From the NCBI GenBank assembly GCA_035236585.1, contig CP141132.1, positions 23,388,445 through 23,452,444 on the forward strand: DNA of 64,000 nt, read 5' to 3'. The stretch is from Warburgia ugandensis. Its lineage: Eukaryota; Streptophyta; Magnoliopsida; Canellales; Canellaceae. The first letter of the stretch is position 1, and the number at the start of each line of letters is the position of its first letter. The notes under the pieces were generated by a model. That model searched no databases. It was not told where the DNA came from and saw nothing but the letters and a program-made list of their open reading frames with translations. Of the stretch, positions 37,817 to 50,320 are shown in pieces. The position numbers and the translations under genes are program-made.

Positions 37817-38769
37817 GTATATTTAAATTTTGATGTGATCATTATAGGTTTTTGGAGTTTTTTGTTAATTTTTAATCAAAATTATTTTAAAAATGAAAAT
37901 AATTTTCAAATCTTTTGTGGAAATTTCCTTTGCAAGGATAATAATTGGATTTTAAAAAAAAAAAATAGTGTTATCTATGGACTTTAGCTTATTAATAGAT
38001 TTGCATATAATTTGTTGTTTATTTTATTATTTTTAGAGTATTTTATGAAAATTGAACTCAGAACACTTATTGCATAATAGCCATTTGTAAATAGTTTAGG
38101 TTGAAGAGTAAGTATAACTTAGAGATCTTGAAGATGATTAGGAGAGACTAATAACTCATGTGAGATCAAAGTCATTCCTTCTTTGTGATGGTTATACATT
38201 AATTCAAAATTTTCTTTAGTGAATATTAATTCGTAGTCAGTCTCATTATCCTTTGTTTTGGTTAACTATTAAGAAATCTTATTAAAGACTATATTATATA
38301 TCTCTTGAGTTTATGGACATATTTAAGTCATATGAAGCTTAGGAGATGATAGTGCCATCCTTGTTTAACCCAACACCTTTAGACTACCTTAAGATATTTT
38401 CCACTAGTTATCCTTTTCTTGTAAACTAATCAACCATGACCCATATTTAACCCTACAATATATCCAATACCTAGTCTTTTTTGAAAATATGTACAGATGG
38501 TTAAAAATATCTTTATCCATAAGTAAGAACAATATAGTTCAAGAGGTGAGCATCAAAATGCTTCAAAAAAGAAAAATTTTAAAGTGGAGAAAGGCTATGT
38601 TCAAAGTCAAGTGAAAAAAAGAAAGAAAAAGAAAGATAGCCAATGAAAAGGGAGAATCTTCACTCTTATTTTTTAAAACAACATTGTTAATACTTCATTG
38701 TGAAGCCCTTTACATATTTTTACAACACCTTTGTTAACCATATACCACTTTCTTTTATAACCCTATCTT

Positions 38770-38785
38770 AAGCCTTATGTTTCGT
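38770..38785 (+). other. Conserved 3' UTR box, copy in element V
   Basis: AAGCCTTATGTTTCGT, the most diverged of the four copies, still followed by a TTGATCTTAGG-like block. Confidence 0.65.
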
Positions 38786-39371
38786 TTTAGTAAAAGTCAT
38801 GATTGATCTTAGGAGAAGTATGGCTTGGATGTGGTTATAAATGAGTAGAGAATCTGGTAGAGTGTAACACTTTTATAATTGGTATCATTTCCATTAGACC
38901 ATGTATCATTTTTTCTAAGTTATCATTCTCCTTTATGAAATATGTGAGATAATTTGGCTTTGGGATTCATTATTCCACTCACATATTGATGAGAGTTATA
39001 CCCACTTCTAAGTGATAAGTATGTCATATAGGATTTGAAGTCAATGCGTACTTTTGAACGGTAATTTAGGTTATTCTTACTTAGTTACTAAAAATTATGT
39101 ATATACTAGCTATATTCACACACTCAGAGGTTTTGGTTACTAACAGAATATTTTTATCAAAAGGGAGATTTTGAACTATTATTCTTTTTTTTTTTAACAC
39201 ACTAAAGTTAGATATTAATGCATATTGAATGTATATGTGTGCTTTGAAATGTTTATAGGTATCATGTTTAGAAACCCTTTCAAAACTATAACTCATCCAC
39301 TAAGGGTAAACTAGGGATTTAAAGGCTTTCTGCATATGCTAAATGCAAATGATAGAACTACAAAAGTAGTT

Positions 39372-39376
39372 CTAGG
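39372..39376 (+). repeat. Left target-site duplication of solo LTR S3
   Basis: CTAGG, repeated exactly at 46,425-46,429. Confidence 0.9.
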
Positions 39377-39913
39377 TGTGAGGACCTGGGTTTTTGAAAC
39401 ACATTTTATAATATATTTTTCAAAGGCAAGGGCGTCCCCTCAGTAAAAAAATTTTGAAAAACAAAGCAGCGAAAATTCTTTTATTTTAAAACTTGTTTTG
39501 AAAACCCAAGTCACCACTTCATACATAACATAAGTACAATTTTTGTACAAAATAAAATTCCATTGAAGGAATATGATTTTATTAAACTTCCAGGATCCAT
39601 CCAGTGGTTCACAGTACACAACCCATTGTATCCTTACAATACTTGTCCAAATACACAATTCAAATTACAAAGTTCTAAATACAATATATGCGCTCAATAT
39701 AATGTTTTAAGGGATATACCTTTATTACTTATTCTTCAATAGTTCTTCAAGTCTTGAGCTCCTAAGTCTCCTTCTCCGTATATGAGATATTGTAAACATT
39801 CGAACATTTACAATATCTTAGCAAGCTATGCTTGGTAGGGGATAGGAATGTAAGTTATTAACAGTAAAATTTCAATATTCACTTGTCCCATAATTCATTC
39901 TACCATAAACACA

Positions 39914-39918
39914 TTCAT
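39914..39918 (+). repeat. Left target-site duplication of solo LTR S4
   Basis: TTCAT, repeated exactly at 42,583-42,587. Confidence 0.9.
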
Positions 39919-40234
39919 TGTAATGACCCCAATTTTTGTAATATTAAAATCCCATGAAAAGTTCAGTTTTAAAGATAAGGGCATTTTAGTCATTTTACTA
40001 GTTTCCTTGACTAAACCCAGGAATTTGGTCCTAAAAATGGTTTCATTAGATGCGTCTTGGAAAAAGGAATCCAACGAGACAAAAATCACCCAAAACAGAG
40101 TTAAAATGAGCAAGTTATGGCCCTTTAAAGTTTAGGGGCAAAATTGTAAATTTTACAAAAACGACTTAACTTGAAATACACAGGGGCCCGTTTTGATACG
40201 GGCACCCCGTCGTCTTCAACCTCTAGAGGGTTCT

Positions 40235-40272
40235 AGAACGGCGGTGATTGGAGCAGAAATCACCGCCATTCT
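40235..40272 (+). promoter_or_regulatory. Promoter-proximal hairpin of LTR S4
   Basis: AGAACGGCGGTGATT, an 8-base loop, then AATCACCGCCATTCT. Fourteen of 15 positions pair. One pair is G-C where S1 has A-T, and one position (C against A) no longer pairs. Confidence 0.8.
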
Positions 40273-40329
40273 GGAGGTTTCTCCACGGCCATTCAAAGGC
40301 GGTGAGAGCCCCCTCCAGAACCCTCTCTT

Positions 40330-40347
40330 AGCTCTATAAATAGAGCT
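40330..40347 (+). promoter_or_regulatory. TATA box in an 18-bp palindrome, LTR S4
   Basis: AGCTCTATAAATAGAGCT, identical to the S1 copy. Confidence 0.8.
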
Positions 40348-43300
40348 CTTGGGCGCCTCTAATGGCAGCTCAAAACGTTGAGGAAAAACCATTGAGGAGC
40401 AGTTCCCTAGAAGAGAAAACAATGAGAAAAACCCAGCAACGATCCAGGTACGTCCGAGATCGCTCAAAACCCATCTCTCCCATAGTTCCAAGGTCAATTT
40501 CCCTAAGTTTTTGCATGAAAAACCATGCAAAACGGAGCCCAGGAGAGCCACCAAGGACCCAGGGACGTTCCCTGGGTCGCACTGGTTCGATAGGGGTCGA
40601 ACCAAGGTGTCCTGAGGACGCCCCAGTTCCCCAACAAGTGGGACATTCCAGTCAGAATGTCCCACGTCGACTCCCATTTGAAAAACCAAATGGGCGCGTT
40701 CAGGGACGCGCTAGCAAAAGAGAGAGAGAGGCGGGAAGTTCTGCGCGTCTGCAGATGCACCCGCTGAGGCAAACGTCACAGGCGCGTAGTACGCTAGTGT
40801 CACCGTTTGTTTTGGTTCCTTAAGGAAGCCAGGGCACACGTCGCAGATGCGTCGCGCCCTGGCATTCCGTCTTTTTATTTTTAAAATTTTTAAGACTTCT
40901 GTGTACGTACGACATTAAAATGCTTATAACTTAAGATCTAGAGCTCCGATTGAGGCGCCACAAAAGGCGTTGTGTCCGTGTCGACAACGCGGACACATCC
41001 AAACTATAAAATCCCTGATCAAGGCCCAATCAAAGGTGGGCATGACCCTTAGAATAGGATGATGGCGCGTGGCCACTAGAATGTTAGGAAATTGAGGATA
41101 CCAAGGCCCAAGTAGGACCTTAGGACACCCATAGGCATAGGGATGGACCCCTAATGCCTAAGTAAAAAGAAAAATTACTCTAAAACCTATAAACGATAGG
41201 TCAAACTAACCTTGATTCCCCAAACCATGATCAGGAGCGTCCGAGGACAAAAGGGTTAGCGCGACCTAGCCAGGTAGGTGCTCTATCACTATTAGATTCT
41301 TTTAAAAGAACTATTATTATTTTGAGAACATATGTTTTAAATATATGACTTGATTTGTATGACTTAATTCAGCATGCATGATAAATGTTTTGTACATAGC
41401 CATGTTTTGAAATGATTGCATATACATTATACACATATATGAGTTGCAAACAAGTGCATACATTGCATGATTTAAGTACTTGTAAAGATTGCATGTCCTT
41501 GAGGGTTGCCAAAAGACGCTAGAGTACCGAGGGCCAGGCAGTTGTGAGGGACCCAAAGAGGACAAGTTTTAACAAGAGGTTTTGGCTTCTTTAATCTTAT
41601 GTGATTTGGGCAAGTAAGCTCGTGGGTGCTATGCCGAGGAGTCTGGGTTGGCCACCCGGCCTCTACCACTAATAGGTGGATGGGTACCACGCCCAAAAAG
41701 AGGCAAGTCCCTACGTCGACTGCATGTGGTACAGGGGGCTACCACTGGTGTCACGGCACTAGGTTGACATGTCATAGGCCCCGTGGAGACTATGACCGAG
41801 TGTCCTCAGGTACCCGGGGACCACACGGCGGGGAGGTCGTGGGCATAGTGGACCCTATGGTTTGATGATTTATGTGCATTGTATATGGCATGATATGAGG
41901 TTGGTCGACCATACCATGATAGATATGCATGAGTTGGATTCCATGAAGCATTTTATGCATATCATAATGCTATGATATATATGTATATGATACTTTCGAT
42001 TTTGGATTATATGATCCTTTAAGTCATTAGTATTTCAGTTTGACAATGGATTTTGATGTCGATGTTGAACTTGAGTATTCAAACATACACATGTTTTGGA
42101 AAGAGCATATGATTTTTAAACATCGCATGCATTATAAAACTAGTAGTGATAGACTCCTACTGAGTATAGTATATACTCACCCTATCCTTAATATTTTTCA
42201 GGATAGTTCCACTCATAAATAGAAGACGTCTCAAGAGATATTAGTGCTACGAGCAAGTGAATCAAAAAGAAGAAAGTTATACATGTAAGTAAACTCTCAA
42301 CCCTTTGGACATGTATTTGTATTTAATTACAGTTGGGCTGTGTGCTGTGACTGGATAGACCTGGGGAAAAACATTTATGATTTCTGAAGTTTTTCAAAAA
42401 CCACTTTGGTTGTTGTGAAGGCAAATGACACTCGGGGTTTTCAAAATGAGTTTAAAACTAAAAGGTTTTTTGCTGCATTGCATGGTTTCTATGAAAGGGT
42501 TTTCAAATAGGGATGCATCCCGCCTTAGAAAATTATGTATTGCATTTAAAAAAAAATGCATGAGAAAACCCGGGTCGTCACATTCATAGACCACTATTAT
42601 CGATATGAACATCTCATTTCCTTGTCATTTGTCTTCACCTTTATACATACATAGTATATAAGGACAAATCCATTAAAATTGTAAAAATAATCAATAATCA
42701 TTTCCATACAAAACTGATCAGCTCCTTTCATTATAAGAGATTTGTATCTCAGCTAGTTACTATATTGGGATTTTTCCTTCTTAGGAAAAATATTGGTAAT
42801 ATATAATTACCTGGCATTTCATCATGCCATCCCTTAAGGCATTTCATTATGCCAATTTCTTATGCATCATAATGCAAAATAATCAAGGACTACTATGCTT
42901 GCAGTTTGATCCGTCTGTGGCCGGATAACTGTTCAATAATCCACTTATACCATTCTTAGTGGAAATTACAATATCCATGTCCATATGGAAGGACCATGGC
43001 TGTCACAGTGGTGGCCTTCCCATAAATGCCCCACCTGACTTTTAGCCTTTCTTAGGCTTGGTATTCAATATCATTAAGTTTTAGAGAGTGGGTGGCCAAA
43101 CCCTCTTAACTCTCCTAGCATAGCACCCCCAGGCCTATGCCTGTTTAAAACAAAACCACAAGCCTCCAAGCTTGTATGTAAATTAATACTTATACATATC
43201 AGACTATCTGTCTGTTTATCTAGGGGTGGAATATTTTCTACTTTCCTATTCACTTAGGGTTGTTCTCAATTCTCAACTTAACCATTTAATACTTATTTTC

Positions 43301-46300
43301 CTCATTATTTGGTTAGATCATATTTGAATTTGAGGTATTTACCTTAATATATTGGTATCATACATGTCAATACTTCAAAACATAAGATCATGTATTAGAC
43401 ATGTATCTTCATGTAAAGGCATTCTTAATAATCCACCTACCTCAATAAGGTATTCTTACTCCTTGAAATCTGTCATAGTCTCGATCAATATATATCTGTC
43501 AAATCATATGTATAATATCATTTTTCTAATCAAGGGTACATACTACATGGTCTTTTGATCATCCTTATGTAGGATGATATGAATCTTTCTTCCTTGAATA
43601 TTATATATCAATGGGTTTAATATCATCTATACAAATACTATCTATATCATACATAACAATCTAATTTATATTGATGTTTCTTTTTCCTTATTATTTTTTA
43701 TCATACAAGATCTCATCTTGTTTGATCATCCTTATCTTACTTACTATTTTTATTAGGGTTAGATAATTTGCTATCTTTTTATGTTCTTATTATTATTTAA
43801 CCAGTTAGTGTCTTACTTGGTTAAAGATAATTTATTTCTTCCTATTACTAGACAACTCCTTCTTATTTCAGGATGACTAGTACTTACCAGTTAAAGTCTG
43901 CTCAAAAAGTGGTTAATACAACCCTCATGTAAGGAGGCGTTTAGACCTCTCTTACGTCAATGGGAGGTGAGGGAAAAGCACTTGGCTCTTGTATACCCCC
44001 TATAACCACAATGTTCAGAGTCCACTAGAGTGGTACTAGCTCAACCTTTGACAAGGTTCCTATGAGCTCTTTACCATAAGTCCTTTCTCTAATTGATTTT
44101 AATTAATTTCCATGGATATGCATAATGTCATCCATGGATGTTCATTATTTTCCTACTTTGAGCCAAGGAATTGGTAAACCATTCCTTATATTGTCTTACT
44201 AACTATAGCCCTTATTAAGTCAAAATCATTCATTCATCTTAGTTGTCCATGAATCTCTATATTTCATTAGTTTACATTTTTGGTGATTTATGCTCCTTAT
44301 ATCTTAACAACTACTTAACAATTGAATAAAATTTGACAATAAGTAAATCATAAACTTGAAAGCATAAATCAAATATATATTTAACAACTATATATTAACA
44401 TTCTTCCTATGAATGTAACTTAAGCTAGTGAAATAAAACTAACATGATCCTAAGTTATGAAATACATAAAATTGTATTTCTATCTTAATGGAATCATGTT
44501 TAAATATCTAATTTACACTAACATGATCCTAAGATAATCAAATCTACTAAGAAATTACTCATTTAGGGCATATCATACTAAAATTTAAAGATTACACTAA
44601 CATGCTTTCTAACTTAGAACATAAATCACATTTACACTTCTATATCCAACAAAATACAATTAAAATAATTTTATTAAGATTATTATAAATCTTTAAATAT
44701 GATCCAGCCATTAGATCTTAGGTGTTTTCCTTTAGATTAAGGGTTTTAATTACCTTTAGGGCTTTTAATTCATTAAGATCCAAAAATCATATCCACTTGA
44801 TTTTGTCACATTTCATCCATGATCTAATTGGATTCCATCATAATATCATCCCTTTAATCCATCCCAAGGATCTGATCATACTTGATCTCATTGATCAAGT
44901 GGGTCCCTTTGTATTTTTAGGGGTTTTCTACCATAAAGGATAGATCCCCTAATTTATCCCAGATCTGTCCAAATTAACCATAGATATTACTTTATTACAG
45001 TATTATATCATCATTAAAATAAATTTTCAAGATCTGATCACCTCAGATCTTGAAGATCTTAGAAATTGGACACTTATTTCCAAAATAAATAAATAATTTT
45101 TAGAAATATTATAACTTCATTAGAAACTAGACATTACAAGCTTTCCATAGCTTCTTTCTGATCTCAATTTGGAGTTCATATGACTCCACAATCTTAAATT
45201 GAATTTTACAGCCATTCCTAGGGTCCAAATTTGATCTGGGCCCAACAGAACTAATCTCTCTCAATTGAGGGTCCAAAACTTGTTAGATTTTCTTAAAAAT
45301 TGTACCCTAGGGGTTTTTGACCCTTCTGGATCAATTGGAAAGCTCAGAATTTTCATCTGAGCTCTCTCTCGCCATGAATTGAAGGCTCTGGTTTTTACTT
45401 TATTTTTACCATTTTTCATTTAAATTAAATTACAGAAAAATAAAAATTACACTAAACCATAATAAATATGTATGCAAAGTAGTTCCACCTACCTGATTGG
45501 AGAAAAACAATATAATTGATGCCCAATTTGAGAGAATTACCGGTTGATGATAATATAGCCCGATTGTCCACCTTTTTGTGATTTTTTGTTGTTGGAACCG
45601 TTGGATCTTGAAATTGATTTAGGGATTTTGTATATACTATAGTATAGGAGGTTATGGATGATGGATTTTATTAGACTCTACCTGGAACGTAGTGCCTAAT
45701 TGAATTTAGGTCTCTTGTTCCACTTAGAAAGAGGAGAGAGAAATAAGAAAAATAGAGATTGGGGAGGGATGAATGAGAATTTGGAGCTGAAACTCCAGGG
45801 AAGATTTAGAAATTTCGTGGTTAAGGTTGTGAAAACTTTTGGAAATTTTTGGGACATATTTATAGCCAAATTTGAATTTTTTATCATTTATTTTGATAAG
45901 ATATTTTATTACTTTAGAATTTTTTATTACAAGTGCATTCTCCATTCTCCACTACCAACAATAATGCACTGAGAAATTATTGTTGCTTCTAGAACGTTGG
46001 CCCACTTTGTGGGCCCCACTTTTATGTAAAAAGACATTTTTGCCCTTTGAACTCCAAAATTGGAGAATAATAGGCAATATTTGTCCGAACTTGGAATCGA
46101 GCGTACTTAGTGGCATTGGAATCATATTTTTAAGTAATTCATGAATATTGAGGTCTTATTTCTTGGATATGAAATATGGGTAAAATTATCATTTTACTCC
46201 TAAATGGAGAAAATTAAGGAATTTTCATTTTAACTCAGAATTGGACGTACTTAATGTTGTTTCGATTAGTTTTTCAAGTACATCCATAATTTCTATGTTT

Positions 46301-46429
46301 TAATTCATGATATAATTTCATAAAAAGAGAATTTTCAATAACCTAATATTCTAACCCAGAATTTCTAAAAATTCAAACTTTATTAATTTGCCTTAATAAG
46401 TTACAAAAATTCGGGGTCATTACACTAGG

Positions 46430-49178
46430 AAGTGAGGAAGTGTGCTAGGAAGGTGTCTTTATCAAATTAAGAATAATCGAAACCCCATGCATGCAACCAA
46501 CCTTATTTGCATAAAAGAGGGTGTCACTATCAACATAAGGTGACCAACTTCTCACGCATGCATACATGCAATCTACCATCTTGGGGAGCTTCTAAGTGAA
46601 GCTAAAATGCTATACAATGAGCCACATGTAAAATATCTTTTTTCAAGTGAAATAACTTATAGATTGGGTCCCCCATGCAGATTATTTTCTCTGACTCACT
46701 CACTCACTCACTCAAGAGAGGGACCCACATGGCTTTCATATTCTTCCTAAGGACGGAGATGTTTACACTCCCTATCATGAATGTAATTTATGAGGAAACA
46801 AAATGAAGAAAAATAAGGAGTGAAATTCAAGGGGAAGAAAAATAAGGAGTGGAGTTGAGGAGAGAATTAATGGGAAATCTACAACCATCTTTCATCCAAA
46901 CTTTTAAGGAAGCAATGATCAAGATCTATCCTCAATTAGGGCTACCCTAGTAAGCATCCAATGAGAAGTATTTGCCATGAGAGAATCAAGGAAATGCTAG
47001 GGAGACCAATGAGAATAAAGCATGTAATAGAGTGGAGAATGGATTCCCATTGGTGGAGAAATTTTTGGTGGACAGCCTACAATTTTTCAAGAAAGCCACA
47101 CATAATTTTCTATAGTAAAAAAAAGTGTTTTTGTAGATGGAGTATGGCATGTGATTGATGGAGAAGAAAAAGGTAAGCTCAAGAGCGTAATAAAGGAGAA
47201 TGAAAATGTGTTTTGCTAAAGGGAGGAAAGAGGGAGTTTAATGTGTTGTTGCTTAAGAAAACTTCAAGGAGATCTTGACCATTCATTCTAGGGTGAAACA
47301 TGATCTAAGAGGAGAAAGAAAAGCATAAAACCCTAGTCCCCATTCTCCTTAAGTTTAAACATGATTTCATGCTACATGGAGGGTGTGCAACGGTATCATC
47401 TAATATATCTTAGTGTTTTAACATGTTTTCAAAGAGAGAAAAAAAGAAAGAAAGAGAAGAAGCTTCTCAATGGGGATATACATAATATATAGAGTGAAAG
47501 AGGGCAAGAAGTTTGCTAGAAGGAAACTCCCATTCCATTAAGACAAACATGTAGAGATCCCATTCTATGAAGACTACAATGTGATTTTATGAGAATAAAA
47601 GAGGGGTGCTGTGGTTTTTAGAAGACTCCTACACCTTGAGTTAAAGCAAAAATCATGAGAAAAGGGAGGAGAAGCAAGAAGGAGCTCTCCCATCCTCCTA
47701 GGGCTGCCACGCCTACATCTTAGAGGAAAGGAGAGGCATCCAAGGAGCATCATCACCACCATTCATCCACTCTTTCTCTCTCATCTTATCCATCCCCATC
47801 TTACTTTCTCAAACATCCAAGCATCCTATCCTCTACTCTTCATCCTTTTCAAATAAAAAACACCTCTTTCCTTCCCTCCTTACATCTATGTATAGTTCTC
47901 TCCCACTCTCCTTATTTCCCATCTCCACTACGCAACACTTCTTTTCTCTCTCTCTCCTTAACACGTCTCTTGTATCCACGCACGATTGAACCCCATCTTC
48001 CTATATCTTCTATCTATTGCACTCATAATAGCCTTTCCATCCTTCTTTACCCATCCATGCCTCATACTTAGCATCCATCCCTCTTCCTTAGCATCCTACC
48101 TTTATATTCTTCCTTAGCTTTCAAAACCCCTTGGATGGTTGTGAGTGAGTGATTGATTGATTCTTCTTCAGGTTTTCGCTATAGGGTGGTGTCCCACGTG
48201 CTTGTTGAGTGACATAACAAGTACAAGGCACATTGTAGTTGTTGTTTGAAGGTGGTAGAGTAGGTTGGAGCGGGTGCATCTGTGACTTCGTTAAGTGACA
48301 AAACAGAGAACATCGGTGATATCACTCGTTTCCATAGGCTTTTTAGTTTACTTTCACTTTTGTTTCATTCGTGTGATACATACTTGTAAATCTTTAGAAT
48401 TCTAGTTAATAAAAGTTATCTTTTTATTCCATTAGTTATTAGTTGTTCTTGCTTTTGTTACTTGCTTTTCCTTTATTATTAGTCTTTGTCACTTTTTTTT
48501 ATATTAATTAGAATAAGTTAGTAGATGTTTTTAGTATAATGTTAGAAATTAATATGTTTGGCTAGATTTTCACTCTATGATTTGGATGAAACCGCACTAA
48601 CTTTAGATGTATTCATATTTAGGTAATTTTATATTTAAAAGGTCTAAAACATCATTTTTAGGATAAGTGAGTTAATTTATATAGATAGAATTCTTTTCAT
48701 ATGGTATAGCAGGTATCTCCTACCATTTAAAAACTAATTGCATAGGTTAATTAGTTTAATATAGAAACTCTTAGATAATTTGAGCCCTAAAAAGACAAGT
48801 TATAATTTGAAAAATATATTAAATTAGACAAAATTCTAAGATTGAGAAAATATGGAAATTAGGATTTTAACAATTATATATTTCATATTTTAAATTCATT
48901 AAGATTTTATTAACATGAGTAGTGTAAAAATCTAGTTGCTTAATTTTGATTATATTTAATTTTAGTGTGGTGGATTCGAAAACCTTAGTTTTTAGAAATT
49001 TGATTAATTTACTCTCTTTAGTATTCTTAGATTTATTTGATTAGTTGTTGCTAATTCATTGACTAGGTTCAATAATTTAATATAGATTTTAATTGAAATT
49101 CTAAAAATCCAAAAATTGACTCCTTATGGGCTTAACCCGTACTTGCGCTATTCTATATTACAATAGCCTGTGCTTACA
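46430..49178 (+). mobile_element. 3' LTR of element V, 5'-truncated
   Basis: From 47,768 it aligns in order with the V 5' LTR at 18,163-19,822 and 33,831-33,964. Shared blocks include the CATCCCCATCTTACTTTCTC start, CTAATTCATTG at about 49,046, and the end blocks ACCCGTACTTGCGCTATTCT and ATTACAATAG. The first part (46,430-47,767) has its 5' LTR partner left of the window. No polypurine tract or clean TG start is visible on its left, so that junction is deleted. The exact right end is uncertain (CA at 49,178 is the best candidate). It lacks the RTE insertion. No genes in it. Confidence 0.72.
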
Positions 49179-50320
49179 AGCGATTGGACACAAACTACTC
49201 TTACTTGTTACGTAAATAAGCCCATCTTTGGATGATTAGAATCATTTGTCCACTCGATTCTACTTTAGATATATTATAAATAGAAAATGAGATTCATTGA
49301 CAACTTATGAAATTACGTTTTTTGTCATTGAATATGAACCATTGTTTACAAAGTTTTCAATCATCTATAAAAAAATTAACTTTTAGATGTTAGAGTTATC
49401 CAATCTGCATGAATTTTTGATTAGGAGACAACCAAACCCAAAGAAATTAGATGAACTAAGTAGATCATCTAAAGGTTGATAATTTTCATACAAAATCTTG
49501 GAGCAAATTGACTCTATATGCTTATAAGCATTTTGGTTTAGCATTCCGCTAAATATAATTACCAAAGAACTCTTAGTCCAAGGTTTGGGGTTATTTTATC
49601 TCTTTGCATTTTATAACTCAAAAAAATAGTGGCTGGAAATATTCAATGGATAAGAATTTTAGAGGGCGGCCATCTAAATCAAGGCAACATTGTTAACATT
49701 TTGGATCTTGGCAAAATTTCGCCCTTTGTAGAGGTAGAGCTGTCCGGGCACTCCACATGACCAAGGGAGCTCATGACTCGCGAGAGAAAAACTATCGTTT
49801 GGTGTGCGTGTACAATGCAGTCTTGATTTGATGATGATTACTTTTGATGATTCCCATCCATTGATTCCTTTTGCCCTTTTTAATATAGAATCAGATTCCT
49901 TTGGGTCATTTATAACTAAATGTTTTATTTGATCAATCCAGATTGTTGATGCGGATCAGAGGCATACAATTTCCAAATAGGTCTGGCTCCGCAGCAGAAA
50001 TAATTGCATAGACGGTTTACGATCATTGTGGAGAGTGGGCCCTACTTATTCTTTTACCCCCTCATCATTTTACTATAAAATGATAATTAATTCTATCGAA
50101 AATTATTCTTCATTTTCATAAAAATTATTTTCGATAAATCGATTTTTGTTCTTTTCCTAGCCAAACACTAACGGGCTTTACATGGTTTTCTTTGTACTGG
50201 AATATGTTCATGAAAAAGCGACGTTAATCCATGGAATTACCAATTCACGTGGTTTCAGGGTCTCTCATATTAGGAGGAGAAAAGTAAGAAGGGCCGACTC
50301 AATCGTATATCCAGTTTCAG
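49179..50320 (+). other. Upstream region of the phosphatidate cytidylyltransferase remnant, with candidate 5' UTR exon end
   Basis: Low-copy-looking DNA without recognised repeats. A donor-like site CAG|GTTTGT at 50,320/50,321 could end a 5' untranslated exon, since a good acceptor lies at 52,300-52,301 just before the start codon. No promoter element is strong enough to call. The frame at 50,182-50,502 shows no known protein. Confidence 0.4.

Larger units (their letters stand above)
37817..39376 (+). mobile_element. 3' untranslated region of element V (part before S3)
   Basis: Aligns in order with the 3' regions of X and W, including the conserved box at 38,770-38,785 (AAGCCTTATGTTTCGT) and the CATATGCTAAATGCAA block at about 39,330. 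Solo LTR S3 interrupts it, next to a small perfect hairpin at 39,354-39,373. Confidence 0.75.
39919..42582 (+). mobile_element. Solo LTR S4 (chromovirus-type, 2.66 kb) nested in S3
   Basis: Begins TGTAATGACCCCAATTTTTG and ends AAACCCGGGTCGTCACA, with perfect TTCAT TSDs. It matches S1 over nearly its full length, with small insertions such as the segment at about 41,055-41,090 that S1 lacks. It carries the same hairpin (40,235-40,272) and palindromic TATA box (40,330-40,347). No interior or primer site remains. Confidence 0.94.
39377..46424 (-). mobile_element. Solo LTR S3, minus orientation, split by S4
   Basis: On the minus strand it begins TGTAATGACCCCGAATTTTT at 46,424 and ends AAACCCAGGTCCTCACA at 39,377, with perfect CTAGG TSDs. 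Subtracting S4 and its TSD leaves about 4.38 kb, much longer than S1, S4 or Z. Its blocks resemble LTRs Z and Y (for example about 43,000-43,140). A segment at 43,860-44,110 instead resembles the leader of element A (10,300-10,530), so another nested fragment may inflate the length. No genes were found. Confidence 0.87.

Noticed and set aside
47400-47470. AAAG/GAGA-rich tract, considered as a further LTR-A copy
   Set aside because: It is short, imperfect and lacks the flanking LTR-A sequence.
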